From positions 1 through 17,140 of the forward strand of contig CAJGDL010000020.1 in assembly GCA_904502075.1 (NCBI GenBank): 17,140 nt of DNA. Direction: 5' to 3'. The first letter of the stretch is position 1. Each line of letters begins with the position of its first letter. The stretch comes from an uncultured Alistipes sp. (GTDB lineage Bacteria; Bacteroidota; Bacteroidia; Bacteroidales; Rikenellaceae). Both the position numbers and the translations under genes were made by a program. Of this stretch, positions 15,736 through 17,140 are shown in pieces. The notes under the pieces are model-generated. The model worked only from the letters and a program-made list of their open reading frames with translations. It made no database searches and was not told where the DNA came from.

Positions 15736-16980
15736 TTATCGAATCTTGAGAGTTACCAACGTAAGGGCTGCCAGGAGCAGCGAGATGATCCAAAAGCGGA
15801 GCACGATCTTCGTCTCGAAGAAGCCGCGCTTTTGGTAGTGGTGGTGCAGGGGCGACATCAGGAAGATGCGGCGACCCTCGCCATACTTCTTCTTCGTGTG
15901 TTTGAAGTAGCTCACCTGAATCATCACCGAGAGACTCTCCACGAGGAAGATGCCGCAGAGCAGGGGCAGCAGCAACTCTTTGCGGATGCAGAGGGCCATG
16001 ACGGCGATCACACCGCCGATCGAGAGCGATCCGGTGTCGCCCATGAAGATCTGGGCCGGGAAGGCGTTATACCACAGGAAGCCCACCAACGCACCGACGA
16101 AGGCGGCGGCGAAGACCACCAACTCACCACTGCCCGGAATGTACATGATGTTGAGGTAGTCGGCATAAACGATGTGGCCCGAGAGGTAGGCCAGCACGCC
16201 CAAGACGACCACGATCGGCACCGAGACTCCGGTCACCAGGCCGTCGAGGCCGTCCGTGAGGTTGGCTCCGTTCGAGACGGCCGTCACCACGAAGATCGCC
16301 ACCACGATGTAGAGCAACCACGAGAGGCCTTCGTTGCCTCCCACCAGGTCGCTGTAGTCCAATTCGTTGTTTTTCAGGAACGGGATGGTCGTCTTGTTGG
16401 TCTTCGTGGCCTCGGGACTCAAGGTCACCTGGCGGCTGTGGTTCACCACCTCGTTACCCCATTCGTCTACGGTTACGGTCTCCACGGGTCGTGTCACCTT
16501 TTCGCGCACCACGACATCCTCCGAGAGCCACATCGTAAGGCCCACGATGATGCCCAAGCCTACCTGGCCCACGACCTTGAAGCGACCCTTCAGCCCCTCT
16601 TTGTTGTGTCGGAAGACCTTGATGTAGTCGTCCAGGCCGCCGATGAAGCCGAGCCAGAGGGTCGAGATCAAGAGCAGCTGGGTGTAGATGTTGTCCAGGC
16701 GACCGAACAGGAGCACCGGAACGAGGATAGCCAGCAGGATGATCAGGCCGCCCATGGTGGGGGTGCCGCGCTTGGCGAGCTGACCCTCCAACCCGAGGTC
16801 GCGGATCTCCTCACCGATCTGTTTGCGCTGCAGGAAGCGGATGATCGACTTACCGAAGACGATGGCGATCAGCAGGGCCAGGATGATGGCTGCCGCGGCA
16901 CGAAACGAGATGTATTGAAACATGCCCGATCCCGGCAGATCGTAAATCTCTCTGAGGTATTGAAAAAGGTGATAAAGCAT
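15736..16980 (-). CDS. mraY: Phospho-MurNAc-pentapeptide transferase
   Basis: MraY transfers phospho-MurNAc-pentapeptide to undecaprenyl phosphate to make lipid I, in the inner membrane. It has 414 residues, about 50 more than E. coli MraY (360). Conserved sites are all present: GTPTMGG (72-78), GGLDDYIK with D117/D118, NLTDGLDGL with D243, FMGDTGS with D315, and the histidine motif PLHHHYQKRG (377-386). The extra length is a polar segment at about 153-215 between two membrane helices. I recall similar insertions in other Bacteroidota MraY proteins. The ATG at 16980 is 41 bp after the murE stop, and murD follows after 6 bp, in standard dcw order. Confidence 0.97.
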   Translation of the reverse strand: MLYHLFQYLREIYDLPGSGMFQYISFRAAAAIILALLIAIVFGKSIIRFLQRKQIGEEIRDLGLEGQLAKRGTPTMGGLIILLAILVPVLLFGRLDNIYTQLLLISTLWLGFIGGLDDYIKVFRHNKEGLKGRFKVVGQVGLGIIVGLTMWLSEDVVVREKVTRPVETVTVDEWGNEVVNHSRQVTLSPEATKTNKTTIPFLKNNELDYSDLVGGNEGLSWLLYIVVAIFVVTAVSNGANLTDGLDGLVTGVSVPIVVVLGVLAYLSGHIVYADYLNIMYIPGSGELVVFAAAFVGALVGFLWYNAFPAQIFMGDTGSLSIGGVIAVMALCIRKELLLPLLCGIFLVESLSVMIQVSYFKHTKKKYGEGRRIFLMSPLHHHYQKRGFFETKIVLRFWIISLLLAALTLVTLKIR

Positions 16981-17021
16981 AGATTTCCAGTTCTATTTTT
17001 GGGTTTAAATTCGGGTTTAAT

Positions 17022-17140
17022 TTACGAGTGGCGGGGCGAGTTGTGTAGGTTTTGAAAAGCCTTCGCAATCTCCTCCTTGTCGTCGAAGTGGTGATTCTCG
17101 GTGCCGATTACCTGGTAGGTCTCGTGTCCCTTGCCGGCCA
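17022..17140 (-). CDS. murE: UDP-MurNAc-L-Ala-D-Glu ligase (MurE), C-terminal end
   Basis: Only the last 38 codons are visible. The translation begins AGKGHETYQVIGTENHHFDD, which is the characteristic MurE C-terminal motif (GKGHExYQ...G....FDDrE), and ends SPRHS before TAA. MurE adds the third stem-peptide residue, probably meso-diaminopimelate in this group, but the residues that choose between DAP and Lys lie outside the window. Its position before mraY is the standard dcw order. Confidence 0.93.
   Translation of the reverse strand, partial: AGKGHETYQVIGTENHHFDDKEEIAKAFQNLHNSPRHS

Noticed and set aside
15832..17055. 407-codon plus-strand frame opposite mraY and murE
   Set aside because: It is antisense to mraY, His/Asp/Glu/Gln-rich, with no domain resemblance.

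Overview
The window looks like a piece of a Bacteroidota chromosome, most likely a GC-rich Bacteroidales member such as Alistipes/Rikenellaceae. The evidence is the gene set and orders, the KISTSR form of the MetRS KMSKS loop, the long periplasmic-type insertion in MraY, the HxxxH...D form of the YbeY metal site, patatin/outer-membrane-barrel fusions, weak Shine-Dalgarno sequences and TAnnTTTG-type -7 promoter boxes. The genus is an inference. Nearly all genes are ordinary housekeeping genes, and the unusual material is in the intergenic DNA.

Layout. (1) 1-2656, plus strand: the 3' part of metG, then ilvE. (2) 2657-2769, between convergent genes: a perfect 32-bp palindrome whose centre matches the ParB-binding parS consensus and which can also act as a terminator. 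(3) 2770-9148, minus strand, a compact five-gene operon read pheS > TPR protein > EnvC-like protein > ybeY > mnmG. The spacings are short, with an ATGA overlap between the TPR and EnvC-like genes. It ends at the parS-like palindrome. (4) 9149-9405: the divergent control region, with Bacteroidota-type -7 boxes on both strands and hairpins in the pheS leader. (5) 9406-11706, plus strand: a patatin phospholipase fused to a POTRA/outer-membrane barrel, with a strong terminator. (6) 11707-12594: an RNA and repeat region with no convincing protein gene. It holds tRNA-Leu(UAG), two terminator hairpins, and two extra copies of the tRNA 3' end inverted relative to the tRNA gene. (7) 12595-17140, minus strand: a division/cell-wall (dcw) segment read murE (3' end) > mraY > murD > ftsW. 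It is followed by a dispersed REP-like palindrome and a small S4-domain RNA-binding protein instead of the usual murG.

Function. murE-mraY-murD-ftsW make and polymerise lipid II precursors. The EnvC-like protein probably activates septal amidases. pheS, metG, mnmG, ybeY, tRNA-Leu and the S4 protein serve translation. ilvE makes branched-chain amino acids. No phage, plasmid, CRISPR, toxin or defence system was seen. The most interesting points are the parS-like site next to mnmG, the duplicated and inverted tRNA-Leu 3' ends with an orphan terminator, and the break in dcw gene order after ftsW beside a repeat element.
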